From UBA7656 sp040755335 (GTDB lineage: Bacteria > Acidobacteriota > Blastocatellia > UBA7656), in assembly GCA_040755335.1 (NCBI GenBank), contig JBFMAU010000298.1, positions 1 through 9,832 of the forward strand: a DNA stretch of 9,832 nucleotides, given 5' to 3'. Shown one piece after another: positions 1-6,766 of this stretch. A program made the position numbers and the translations under genes. Under the pieces are notes generated by a model. It saw only the letters and a list, made by a program, of their open reading frames with translations, did no database searches and was not told the DNA's origin. Within the stretch, counting starts at the first letter, position 1. Every line of letters begins with the position of its first letter.

Positions 1-217
1 GGCAATTCGTTTTCGGTTTTATGTTCAATGCTTCTGTCATCAAGGGTGCAAATAAGAGCGGGGCTGAAAATCATGCTGCGGCTTGACCATTTCAATTCAG
101 GTATGATCGCTCAAAGCCAGCCCAAATCGCGCTCTCGATTCCTTCTCTCAGCCTCACTCCTCTTTTCCTTAGCCCAGTCGTTTACGGCTGGGAAAGAATT
201 CGTCAACAGAAAATATC

Positions 218-285
218 AGTCCGCTTCAGCGGGCTTTCTCTCCGAGCTTCAGCTAAAGCCTCAGAGAAGCCCGCTGAAGCGGACT
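218..285. repeat. Central stem-loop with 19-bp perfect arms
   Basis: The left arm 218-236 begins AGTCCGCTTCAGCGGGC. The right arm 267-285 is its exact reverse complement. The loop holds a further imperfect dyad (GCTTCAGCT and AAAGC, with TCTCT and AGAGA outside). GTCCGC/GCGGAC hairpins recur at 546-560, so the same short palindrome family appears twice nearby. It could act as a transcription barrier, but no T-run follows, so I do not call it an intrinsic terminator. Confidence 0.75.
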
Positions 286-323
286 CAAAGAAAATCTCCC
301 CATCGCCTACCCAGCCGTGAACG

Positions 324-583
324 CATTGGTATCTACACAAATCCTGATGCTTGATTCAGCCTGCGGAGCAGGCGACAGAATAGAGCCACAGGGCGAGAAG
401 CCCTGGGAAAAGGCGATAAAACCAGAGGGAGCCTGTGAAACAGGCGACAGACATTGGAAGGTCTATCGCCCGTTTGACGGGCTTGCGATCATAATTGCCA
501 GCTACCCAGGGTTCCGCTGTGCTGCACCCTGGGCTATATTCTGGCGTCCGCTTCGCGGACTCAAAGATGTGTAGATACCAATG
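324..583. mobile_element. MITE-like insertion with 16-bp terminal inverted repeats and 8-bp target duplication
   Basis: The left end CATTGGTATCTACACA (324-339) is matched exactly in reverse complement at 568-583. Directly outside both ends stands CGTGAACG (316-323 and 584-591), the expected target-site duplication. Removing the 260 bp and one duplication restores CCCAGCCGTGAACGGCTGGG, a perfect 8-bp-stem hairpin, so the element landed in the loop of an existing palindrome. Because the terminal base is shared, the duplication could also be scored as slightly shorter. The interior has no plausible gene but carries six separate small hairpins: 359-373, 389-405, 431-445, 468-482, 505-533 and 546-560. 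With no transposase it must be non-autonomous, mobilised in trans by an enzyme I cannot identify. Confidence 0.75.
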
Positions 584-649
584 CGTGAACGGCTGGGCTA
601 GAGAAAAGAGAGCCAACAAGGTCAAGGCTTCTCCTTCAACGCAAGGCTT

Positions 650-1486
650 TTGTCTGCGAGTCTCACTTTCAATTACGCCCGTATCGAAGTTGCGCTGCCC
701 GACGGTCGCATCATCGGCGTGAAAGCGGCGGTGCGTCCGGGCCATCGCTTCGCCACGCGCAGGATCGAACCGGGCGAGTTCGTCCTTCAGTTCGGTCACC
801 CCATCGGAACCTCGCTCGGCATAGAGGAAGGCAATCTCATCTCGCACGATAACATGTCGAATGCGGTTCCCCATGTGCGCGATCTGCCTCAAGACCTTTT
901 CACCCCTCCGCCCGACTACATTCCCGAACATGAGCGCGCGACGTTTATGGGATTCCGCCGCGCAGACAATCGAGTGGGTACGCGCAATTATGTTTTGATA
1001 GTACCGACGAGCATGTGCGCAAGCCACGAGGCGCAGCAAATATCGATGATGTCGGAGTTCATGCTTTACAAACGCGAGAAGCTTCTGAACGTAGATGGAG
1101 TGGTCGCCATACCTCACAACAAGGGGTGCGGGTGTCAGGACGGATCGAACATCGAGGTGATGCTGCGCACGCTTGCAAACTACGCCGATCATCCGAACGT
1201 CGGCGCGGTCATCCTCATTGATCTGGGCTGCGAGAAAACCAATCTGGCAAAGGTCGAAAAATATCTGCTTCGTCGAGAGCAGTCTTTCAACAAGCCTGTT
1301 TCAAGGATAGGCATTCAGGAGGCGGAAGGATATCACCCCAATGTCGCAGCGCCGGGAGGGCAGATAAATTTTCTGTGGATGATGGTGGCGATGCGCGAAG
1401 GCGAAGACAGGCAGTTCGGAGTGGTCAACGTGCAGCCGGAATTCGCTTCCTCCGGGTCAGGGCTTGAAGCCGTGCGGGGAAAATAA
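650..1486 (+). pseudogene. Truncated altronate dehydratase / UxaA-family hydrolase (N-terminal half)
   Basis: The reading frame gives 278 residues from a TTG start. No ATG lies between the upstream stop (599-601) and the conserved sequence. Residues about 11-70 match the N-terminal SAF-like part of UxaA-type dehydratases (GHRFA at 31-35). GFRRADNRVGTRNY (101-114) is the family's signature entry to the catalytic domain. HNKGCGC, with Cys160 and Cys162, and LGCE with Cys194 fit the HxxGCG and following cysteine pattern. Family members are usually about 500-550 residues. Here the similarity fades after the IQEA segment (near base 1325) and the Gly-rich C-terminal half is absent, with no continuation in another frame before 1734. 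The very N-terminus (the DNVAIA-like strand) also seems missing, next to the repeat element. Intact enzymes dehydrate sugar acids such as altronate in hexuronate catabolism. This copy is probably inactive. A short functional homologue is the less likely alternative. Confidence 0.6.
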
Positions 1487-1734
1487 AAACGCCTTCGAAT
1501 CCCTCGAAGCATATTCAGTGACGCGGACGACCTGATTAGTTGTCCCTCACCCCATCTGCGCTTGATTGCATTGCGCCCTCTCGCTCAGGCATCTTCAGGC
1601 CGCGAGATGTATCCTTGTTGTCGATTCTTATCGAGACGTTTGAGTTACAAACAGTCGCGCCGATGATAGCGCGCAGACTCATCTGTGAATCGATGTTGTG
1701 AGCCGGTCATAAAACTCTTAAACTGTGGGCATCG
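1487..1734. other. Intergenic region between the UxaA-like remnant and the kinase-helicase
   Basis: No reading frame here looks coding. It contains a weak CTTCG/CGAAG dyad (1493-1509) without a T-run just after the remnant's stop. There are C-rich stretches and then an AT-richer 40 bp before the kinase start. No continuation of the UxaA-like C-terminal half is found in any forward frame. Confidence 0.5.
1696..1724 (+). promoter_or_regulatory. Possible sigma70-type promoter for the kinase-helicase gene
   Basis: TTGTGA (1696-1701) is followed after 17 bp by TAAACT (1719-1724). Each hexamer matches 4 of 6 consensus positions. The predicted transcript would begin almost at the ATG (1735), leaving little or no leader. 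No Shine-Dalgarno sequence is visible before the ATG. Matches of this quality occur by chance, so this is only a candidate. Confidence 0.22.
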
Positions 1735-4635
1735 ATGAGTCAGGCTTTCGCAAAAGAGTCCATCGCCGAAGGAACCGCCATAGCGCACTATCGAGTCATC
1801 GAACCAATAGGCGCGGGCGGCATGGGAGCCGTCTATAAAGCCAGGGACGAAAAACTCAACCGAATAGTCGCCGTGAAAGTCCTTCCGCCTGATATGGTCG
1901 CTCACGAAGATCGCCGCCGCCGATTCCTTCAGGAAGCCCGCGCCGCCTCTGCGCTCAATCATCCGCATATCCTTACCGTCTATGAAATCGGCGAAGCGGA
2001 AGGCAAGCCCTTCATCGCTATGGAGTACATCGAAGGCGAAACGCTCAGACAAAAAATCAAATCGCGATCTATCACTATCATCAACGCTCTGGACATCGCC
2101 ATCCAAATAGCTCAGGGGCTGGCAAAGGCTCACGAACACGGAATAGTTCATCGCGACCTCAAGCCCGAAAACCTTATGATAAGTCGAGACGGCTACGCGA
2201 AAATTCTGGACTTCGGACTGGCCAAACTCGTCGAGCGCAAACGCGCATCGCAGGTCAACAGCGCGGAAAAAACCATCCTTCAGGTCACTACCCGCTCAGG
2301 CGCGATTCTGGGAACGGTCAAGTATATGTCGCCTGAACAACTCCTCGGTCGCAGAATTGATCCGAGAAGCGACATCTTTTCTTTCGGAGTGGTGATATAC
2401 GAAATGCTCACTGGAGTGTGTCCTTTCGCCAATGAAAACGATATCGATACGATGCACTCCATACTGCACGACGAGCCTAAGCCGCCGCATGCGGTCAAAT
2501 CCGATCTGCCGCGCGCCATTCATCCGGTTCTCGTGAAGGCTCTGGCGAAAGAACCGCGTCAGCGTTACCAAACCATCAAGGAATTCGCCTCCGCCATACG
2601 GTCTCTCAAACGAGACCTCGAATCGGGCAAAACTTCTATGCCCGTCAAGACGAAACTGGTTCTTAAACCCGCTGGAGGCATTCGCGCTCCGAGGATAGAT
2701 TACGCGAGAGAGCTTAACGAGGCTCAGTATGAAGCAGTGACTACGATGGACGGGCCGCTTCTGATAGTCGCGGGCGCGGGGACGGGCAAGACCCGCACGC
2801 TGGTCTATCGCGTCGCGCGGCTCATCGAAACGGGAATCCGCCCTGAATCCGTTTTGCTCTTGACCTTCACGCGGCGAGCGGCTCAGAGCATGCTCACGCG
2901 CGCAGCCTCGCTTGCCGACGAACGATGCCAGCGAGTATCGGGCGGCACGTTTCATTCGATGGCTCACTCCACGCTGCGCCGTCACTCTGATATCGCCGGG
3001 GTTCATCGCCTCTTCACCGTGTTCGATCAGAGCGACACCGAGGATTTGATAGACCTCGTGCGCCGTCAGGCGGGGCTTACGACCAAAGACCGCAACTTTC
3101 CGCGCAAGCGAACCATCACTGCGATCTTCAGCATGTCGGCCAACAAGCTGCTTTCAATAGAAGAAGTCGTCAAGAATCATTACCCGCAGTTTATTCACGC
3201 TCTGGGCGATCTGGAAAAACTGTTCAAGGCATTCGAGCAGTACAAACGCGAGCGGCACCTTCTGACTTACGACGATCTGCTCACTCGACTGGTCGAGGCG
3301 CTCGAAGCGAGCGAAGAGCTTCGATTGAAACTCTCGAATCAGTATCGCTACATCATGGTCGATGAGTATCAGGACACGAACCGATTGCAGGCGCGAATAG
3401 TGCGGCTGATGGCCGCTTCTCACGATAATGTCGCAGTAGTCGGAGACGAGTGTCAGGCGATCTATTCGTTCCGGGGCGCGAGTTTCAGGAACATGCTCGA
3501 ATTCCCCGATCTATTCCCCGCGGCGCGGGTGATAAAGCTGGAAGAAAATTTCCGCAGCACTCAGCCCATTCTCGATGTGGCAAATACCATAATCAGCGAA
3601 GCGAGCGAGGGTTATGCCAAGCAGTTGTTCTCGCGGACGGCTGCCGGGTCGCCTCCCTTGCTGGTCGGAGCAAGCGATGAAAACGAGCAGTCGCGTTTCG
3701 TCGTGCAGCGCATAGAGGAATTGCGCGAAGAGGGCGTGCCGCTTTCTGAAATCGCTGTTTTGTTTCGCGCAGGGTCTCATTCCTTCGATCTCGAAATAGA
3801 GCTTGGCCGTCACGGCATCCCGTTTCGCAAGTTCGGCGGGATCAAGTTCGCCGAATCGGCTCACATCAAGGACGCGCTCTCCTTCCTGCGGGTGTCGGTC
3901 AATCCGTCGGACGCCATTTCGTGGTTCCGCATGCTCAAACTCCTCGACCATATCGGTGATGCGACCGTCGAGCAGATTCTCGATTATCTCGGAGTGGAGA
4001 AAAAAGAGATTCGCACACAGCGGGCGCGCGCCGGACTGTTTAAGAAGTTGAAGCAGTTTCCCGCCAGAGCCAGCTACAAGGATCAACTCGCGCGGCTTGC
4101 TCATCTGCTTGCGAGTCTTGTCGAGAACAAAACCGTTCGCGCGCAGATGACAGCCATCGAGCGTTTCTATCGCCCGATACTCGAAGCCGCTTATGACGAC
4201 CATCCGCGAAGGCAGCGCGAGATGGAGCATCTCGTATCGATAGCGAAGCGATATCGCACGGCGGAAGAACTGCTCTCGGATGTTGCGCTCGATCCGGTTG
4301 AGACGGCTCTGGCGGAATCGCAGGCGCGCGGCGAAGGATTCGTAACGCTTTCGACAGTGCATTCGGCCAAGGGGCTTGAATGGAACGCGCTGTTTGTGAT
4401 CTGGATGGTCGAAGGCTGGTTCCCTTCATCGAGAGCCTGGGATGCGTTCGAGGATATGGAGGAAGAGCGGCGATTGTTGTATGTGGCGGCGACGCGGGCC
4501 AAAGAGCATCTGTATTTCATAAGCCCCGCCAGCGCTTACGACGCGGCTCAGGGAATCTCGCACGGAGGCGTCTCGCGATTTCTCGATGCTATACCGGAAG
4601 CGGCGCTGCGCCGCGCCACTCTCGCGGGAGAATAG
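1735..4635 (+). CDS. Ser/Thr protein kinase fused to UvrD/PcrA/Rep-family SF1 helicase
   Basis: One uninterrupted frame of 966 residues carries two full enzymes. Residues 19-295 form a Hanks-type kinase: glycine loop GAGGMG (26-31), ATP-binding Lys48 in VAVKV, helix-C Glu67, catalytic HRD (139-141) with Lys143 and Asn146, DFG (159-161) and a SPE motif (199-201). The activation segment 162-198 is long and rich in Ser/Thr, suggesting autophosphorylation. A linker of about 30 residues leads to an SF1A helicase: Q-motif Gln331, Walker A GAGTGKT (347-353), LLTFTRRAA, GTFHSMA, Walker B DEYQD (543-547), GDECQAIYSFRG (570-581), EENFRST (603-609), motif V near TVHSAKGLEW (874-883) and motif VI RRLLYVAATRAKE (912-924). 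At about 640 residues the helicase part is close to the size of Rep. No transmembrane or signal segment is seen, so the protein should be cytoplasmic. All key residues of both domains are present. Its role is unknown: DNA repair controlled by phosphorylation, or phage response, given the R-M genes directly downstream. Confidence 0.93.
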   Translation: MSQAFAKESIAEGTAIAHYRVIEPIGAGGMGAVYKARDEKLNRIVAVKVLPPDMVAHEDRRRRFLQEARAASALNHPHILTVYEIGEAEGKPFIAMEYIEGETLRQKIKSRSITIINALDIAIQIAQGLAKAHEHGIVHRDLKPENLMISRDGYAKILDFGLAKLVERKRASQVNSAEKTILQVTTRSGAILGTVKYMSPEQLLGRRIDPRSDIFSFGVVIYEMLTGVCPFANENDIDTMHSILHDEPKPPHAVKSDLPRAIHPVLVKALAKEPRQRYQTIKEFASAIRSLKRDLESGKTSMPVKTKLVLKPAGGIRAPRIDYARELNEAQYEAVTTMDGPLLIVAGAGTGKTRTLVYRVARLIETGIRPESVLLLTFTRRAAQSMLTRAASLADERCQRVSGGTFHSMAHSTLRRHSDIAGVHRLFTVFDQSDTEDLIDLVRRQAGLTTKDRNFPRKRTITAIFSMSANKLLSIEEVVKNHYPQFIHALGDLEKLFKAFEQYKRERHLLTYDDLLTRLVEALEASEELRLKLSNQYRYIMVDEYQDTNRLQARIVRLMAASHDNVAVVGDECQAIYSFRGASFRNMLEFPDLFPAARVIKLEENFRSTQPILDVANTIISEASEGYAKQLFSRTAAGSPPLLVGASDENEQSRFVVQRIEELREEGVPLSEIAVLFRAGSHSFDLEIELGRHGIPFRKFGGIKFAESAHIKDALSFLRVSVNPSDAISWFRMLKLLDHIGDATVEQILDYLGVEKKEIRTQRARAGLFKKLKQFPARASYKDQLARLAHLLASLVENKTVRAQMTAIERFYRPILEAAYDDHPRRQREMEHLVSIAKRYRTAEELLSDVALDPVETALAESQARGEGFVTLSTVHSAKGLEWNALFVIWMVEGWFPSSRAWDAFEDMEEERRLLYVAATRAKEHLYFISPASAYDAAQGISHGGVSRFLDAIPEAALRRATLAGE

Positions 4636-4691
4636 AGAGTAAATCAGACGCCTTCAACAAAAGCCGAAGCGATGATCGCTTCAGAATCCGC

Positions 4692-4728
4692 TTGCCTGAA
4701 ACGCTATGTTTGTTATAACATTTCAGGC
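4692..4728 (+). promoter_or_regulatory. Promoter-like site overlapped by inverted repeats before hsdM (candidate operator)
   Basis: TTGCCT (4692-4697) and TATAAC (4714-4719) are spaced by 16 bp, a plausible sigma70 promoter. The same segment holds three dyads: GCCTGAAA (4694-4701) with TTTCAGGC (4721-4728), ATGTT (4706-4710) with AACAT (4717-4721), and the perfect palindrome TGTTATAACA (4711-4720) over the -10. The ATG at 4732 lies only 3 bp past the last arm, so a transcript would be nearly leaderless. The encoded HsdM has an HTH domain that could bind here and repress its own gene. That regulation is inference; the dyads themselves are seen directly. Confidence 0.45.
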
Positions 4729-4731
4729 GTT

Positions 4732-6543
4732 ATGAGCTTTAATCCACGACTTCTTCATCAGCTTAGAACCAAACTCAATCTCAGCCAGGAACAATTGGCT
4801 TCACGACTGCAAGTTTCGTTTGCGACCGTCAACCGATGGGAAGGTGGAAGGGCCAGACCCCAAAAGGCGCAACTGGAAGCCCTCGAAAGGTTATTGGAGG
4901 AAGCGGGCCTGTCCCAGCAGAGCCTTTTTGAAGAAATGACAGAGCGCGCTGATACGCGAAGACTAAGGCGCGGGGGCGTCACGAAAAGCGCTGTGCTTTC
5001 GACGAAGAGCATGGAGCAAATGCTGTGGGATGCTGCCTGCTCGATTCGCGGCGAGAAGGACGCGCCAAAGTTCAAGGACTACATTCTCCCATTGCTTTTT
5101 ATCAAACGCCTCTCCGATGTTTTTGATGACGAGATCGAGCGACTTGCCGATCAGTTCGGTGATCGGGAAATTGCACTGGAGGTTCTCGAATCCGATCACT
5201 CGCTCGTGCGATTCTATCTGCCCCCTGAAGCGCGATGGGCGGTCGTGAGCGGGCGCGAAAAGTTTCAGTGGCCTGAGGGCAAGCAGCCCAAGACTCTCGG
5301 CGAACAACTGACGACGACTATTCGCGCCATCGTCAAGCACAATCCCGCGCTCGCCGGAGTCATCGACATCGTGGATTTCAACGAGACGCGAAATGGCGAG
5401 CGCGAGATCAGCGACGCGGCCCTCAAGCGCAACATCGAGACTTTCTCCGATCCGCGTTATCGGCTTGGACTGCATGACGTGGAGCCGGATTTTCTAGGAC
5501 GCTGCTATGAATATTTGCTCCGAAAATTCGCCGAAGGGCAGGGGCAAAGCGCCGGAGAATTTTTCACGCCGACCGAAGTCGGGTTTCTCATAGCCGAGAT
5601 CATGCGACCGCGACCGGGCGAGCAGTGTTACGACTATGCGTGCGGCTCGTTCGGTCTGCTTATCAAGCTGCAACTCGTATGTCGAAGGCTCGACCCGTTG
5701 AGCAAAGTTCCACTCAAGCTCTTTGGCCAGGAACTCACAGGTTCGAGTTATGCGATTGCGTGCATGAACAAGATCATTCACGACATGGAGGGCGAAGTTC
5801 TGCGCGGCGATTCGATGCGAAACCCAAAGTATCGAGACAGCGATACGCGGCTCAGGCAGTTCGACATAGTGGTGGCGAATCCCATGTGGAACCAGCCTTT
5901 CAATTCGGAGGCTTACGAAAACGATCCATTCGGTCGTTTCGAGGAGCAGGGCGGCATCACCACGAGCAAAGCCGACTGGGGCTGGCTTCAGCACACGCTG
6001 GCGTCGATGAAAGAGACGGGGCGCGCGGCTGTGGTGCTTGACACGGGCGCGGTAACAAGAGGCAGTGGGAGCAAGAACGAGGACAAAGAGCGCAACATCC
6101 GCAAATGGTTCGTCGAGCAGGATTATGTTGATGGCGTGATTCTGCTCCCGGATAACCTGTTCTATAACACGACGGCGGCAGGGATTATCATCGTGCTGCG
6201 GAAGAACAAGCCGAAAGATCGCAAAGGCAAAATCGCGCTGGTTAATGCGAGCCGGGAATTCCGCAAAGGCGCGCCGAAAAATTATCTGCCCGACGAAGCG
6301 GTGAAGAAAATTGCCGATGCTTTTCTCAAGGGTGAACCTGTGGATGGTTTCTGCGCGGTCATCACCAACGAAGACGCGGCGAAGAATGATTTCAACCTGT
6401 CGCCTTCGAGGTATCTGACCAATGGCGGTAACAGTGCCGCGCGCGACTTGCCCGAAATCGTTTATGAACTTCGACAACTGACTAAGGATCAGCAAACTAT
6501 TAGCGCCGAGCTTGAGTTACTGCTCGGCAAACTCGGACTTTAA
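4732..6543 (+). CDS. hsdM: Type I restriction-modification methyltransferase subunit HsdM with N-terminal HTH domain
   Basis: This is the modification subunit, which methylates adenine N6 at the site chosen by HsdS and forms the core of the restriction complex. The protein has 603 residues from the ATG at 4732. An ATG 60 bp upstream is in frame, but the extra residues are not domain-like and would span the promoter-like dyads. Residues 1-65 form an XRE/Cro-type helix-turn-helix (LSQEQLASRL and SFATVNRWEGGRARP), an addition to the usual HsdM layout. The HsdM N-terminal helical domain follows at about 85-250 (FKDYILPLLFIKRLSDVF), then the N6-methyltransferase domain: GEFFTP, SAM motif I DYACGSFG (301-308) and catalytic motif NPMW (383-386). 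The usual forms are DPACGxGG and NPPF/Y. NPMW may be normal for this subfamily, whereas Phe307 in the glycine position is odder. No clear ribosome-binding site precedes the start. It opens the R-M operon, with hsdS downstream. Confidence 0.92.
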   Translation: MSFNPRLLHQLRTKLNLSQEQLASRLQVSFATVNRWEGGRARPQKAQLEALERLLEEAGLSQQSLFEEMTERADTRRLRRGGVTKSAVLSTKSMEQMLWDAACSIRGEKDAPKFKDYILPLLFIKRLSDVFDDEIERLADQFGDREIALEVLESDHSLVRFYLPPEARWAVVSGREKFQWPEGKQPKTLGEQLTTTIRAIVKHNPALAGVIDIVDFNETRNGEREISDAALKRNIETFSDPRYRLGLHDVEPDFLGRCYEYLLRKFAEGQGQSAGEFFTPTEVGFLIAEIMRPRPGEQCYDYACGSFGLLIKLQLVCRRLDPLSKVPLKLFGQELTGSSYAIACMNKIIHDMEGEVLRGDSMRNPKYRDSDTRLRQFDIVVANPMWNQPFNSEAYENDPFGRFEEQGGITTSKADWGWLQHTLASMKETGRAAVVLDTGAVTRGSGSKNEDKERNIRKWFVEQDYVDGVILLPDNLFYNTTAAGIIIVLRKNKPKDRKGKIALVNASREFRKGAPKNYLPDEAVKKIADAFLKGEPVDGFCAVITNEDAAKNDFNLSPSRYLTNGGNSAARDLPEIVYELRQLTKDQQTISAELELLLGKLGL

Positions 6544-6599
6544 CAAGTGGTAGTCATGAAAAGGTAATGCTGAGGTTGGCAGGAAAAGAGAGGGCGGTT

Positions 6600-6731
6600 C
6601 CTGGGAGCGCGCGCGGCTCGCGCGCCAGTCTCCCGGTTTCGTGCGGCTGCAATTGCGAAGACCCAACAGGTTTTCCTTTCTTCAATGTTCGCTATTGCAA
6701 GTCAGGCGGGCGGGCCGCCCGCGCTCCCAGG
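6600..6731. repeat. Palindromic GC-rich repeat between hsdM and hsdS
   Basis: The 11-bp ends CCTGGGAGCGC (6600-6610) and GCGCTCCCAGG (6721-6731) are exact inverted copies. Counting inward, the arms extend to about 31 bp with roughly five mismatches (GCGCGGCTCGCGCGCC against a GGGCGGCCCGCC-type arm). The interior is about 70 bp and less GC-rich. GGGAGCGCGGGC-type palindromes of this kind are common intergenic repeats in several bacterial groups. A frame can be read through it, but the translation is low-complexity and resembles nothing. It separates two genes that in most type I systems overlap or nearly touch, so it was probably acquired inside the operon. Confidence 0.7.
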
Positions 6732-6766
6732 TTCGAGCATTACTTTTTCATGACTACCTAACAAGT

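Larger units (their letters stand above)
160..610. repeat. Long imperfect palindromic repeat, interrupted by a smaller insertion
   Basis: The two ends are inverted copies of each other. CTCTTTTC, five spacer bases and a CCCAG-type hairpin (160-192) recur in reverse complement at the right end (592-610). In the middle, a 19-bp perfect inverted repeat (218-236 and 267-285) surrounds a smaller imperfect stem. If the insertion at 324-583 and one copy of its 8-bp duplication are removed, the arms fold about a centre near 252 as one element of roughly 180 bp. The left-end hairpin is CCCAGTCGTTTACGGCTGGG, with one mismatch in the stem. The right-end hairpin, once restored, is perfect. No coding sequence is convincing inside it. 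It resembles non-autonomous REP/MITE-type intergenic elements. No transposase is present in the window. Confidence 0.7.

Noticed and set aside
3..86. Possible C-terminal tail of an upstream gene (ends AENHAAA, TGA at 84-86)
   Set aside because: Only 27 residues are visible and no motif is recognisable, so it cannot be told apart from a chance open frame.
28..354. 108-residue frame on the plus strand
   Set aside because: Most of it is translated palindromic repeat with low-complexity Ser/Arg/Lys content, and there is no ribosome-binding site or recognisable domain.
356..1192. 278-residue frame on the minus strand
   Set aside because: It runs through the palindromic repeats and then antisense to the UxaA-like motifs. 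Its translation shows no family resemblance.
1493..1509. Terminator after the UxaA-like remnant
   Set aside because: The stem is only 5 bp, the loop is 7 bases and no T-run follows.
3511..4362. 283-residue frame antisense to the helicase domain
   Set aside because: The opposite strand encodes conserved helicase motifs in order; this frame is a codon-bias shadow.
4672..4731. Upstream in-frame ATG for hsdM adding 20 residues
   Set aside because: The added residues do not resemble the HTH family's N-terminus and would cover the promoter-like dyads. ATG 4732 starts directly at the HTH domain.
6567..6761. 64-residue frame between hsdM and hsdS
   Set aside because: It is mainly the translated palindromic element, and its composition (Gly, Arg, Ala, Cys) reflects the GC-rich stem.
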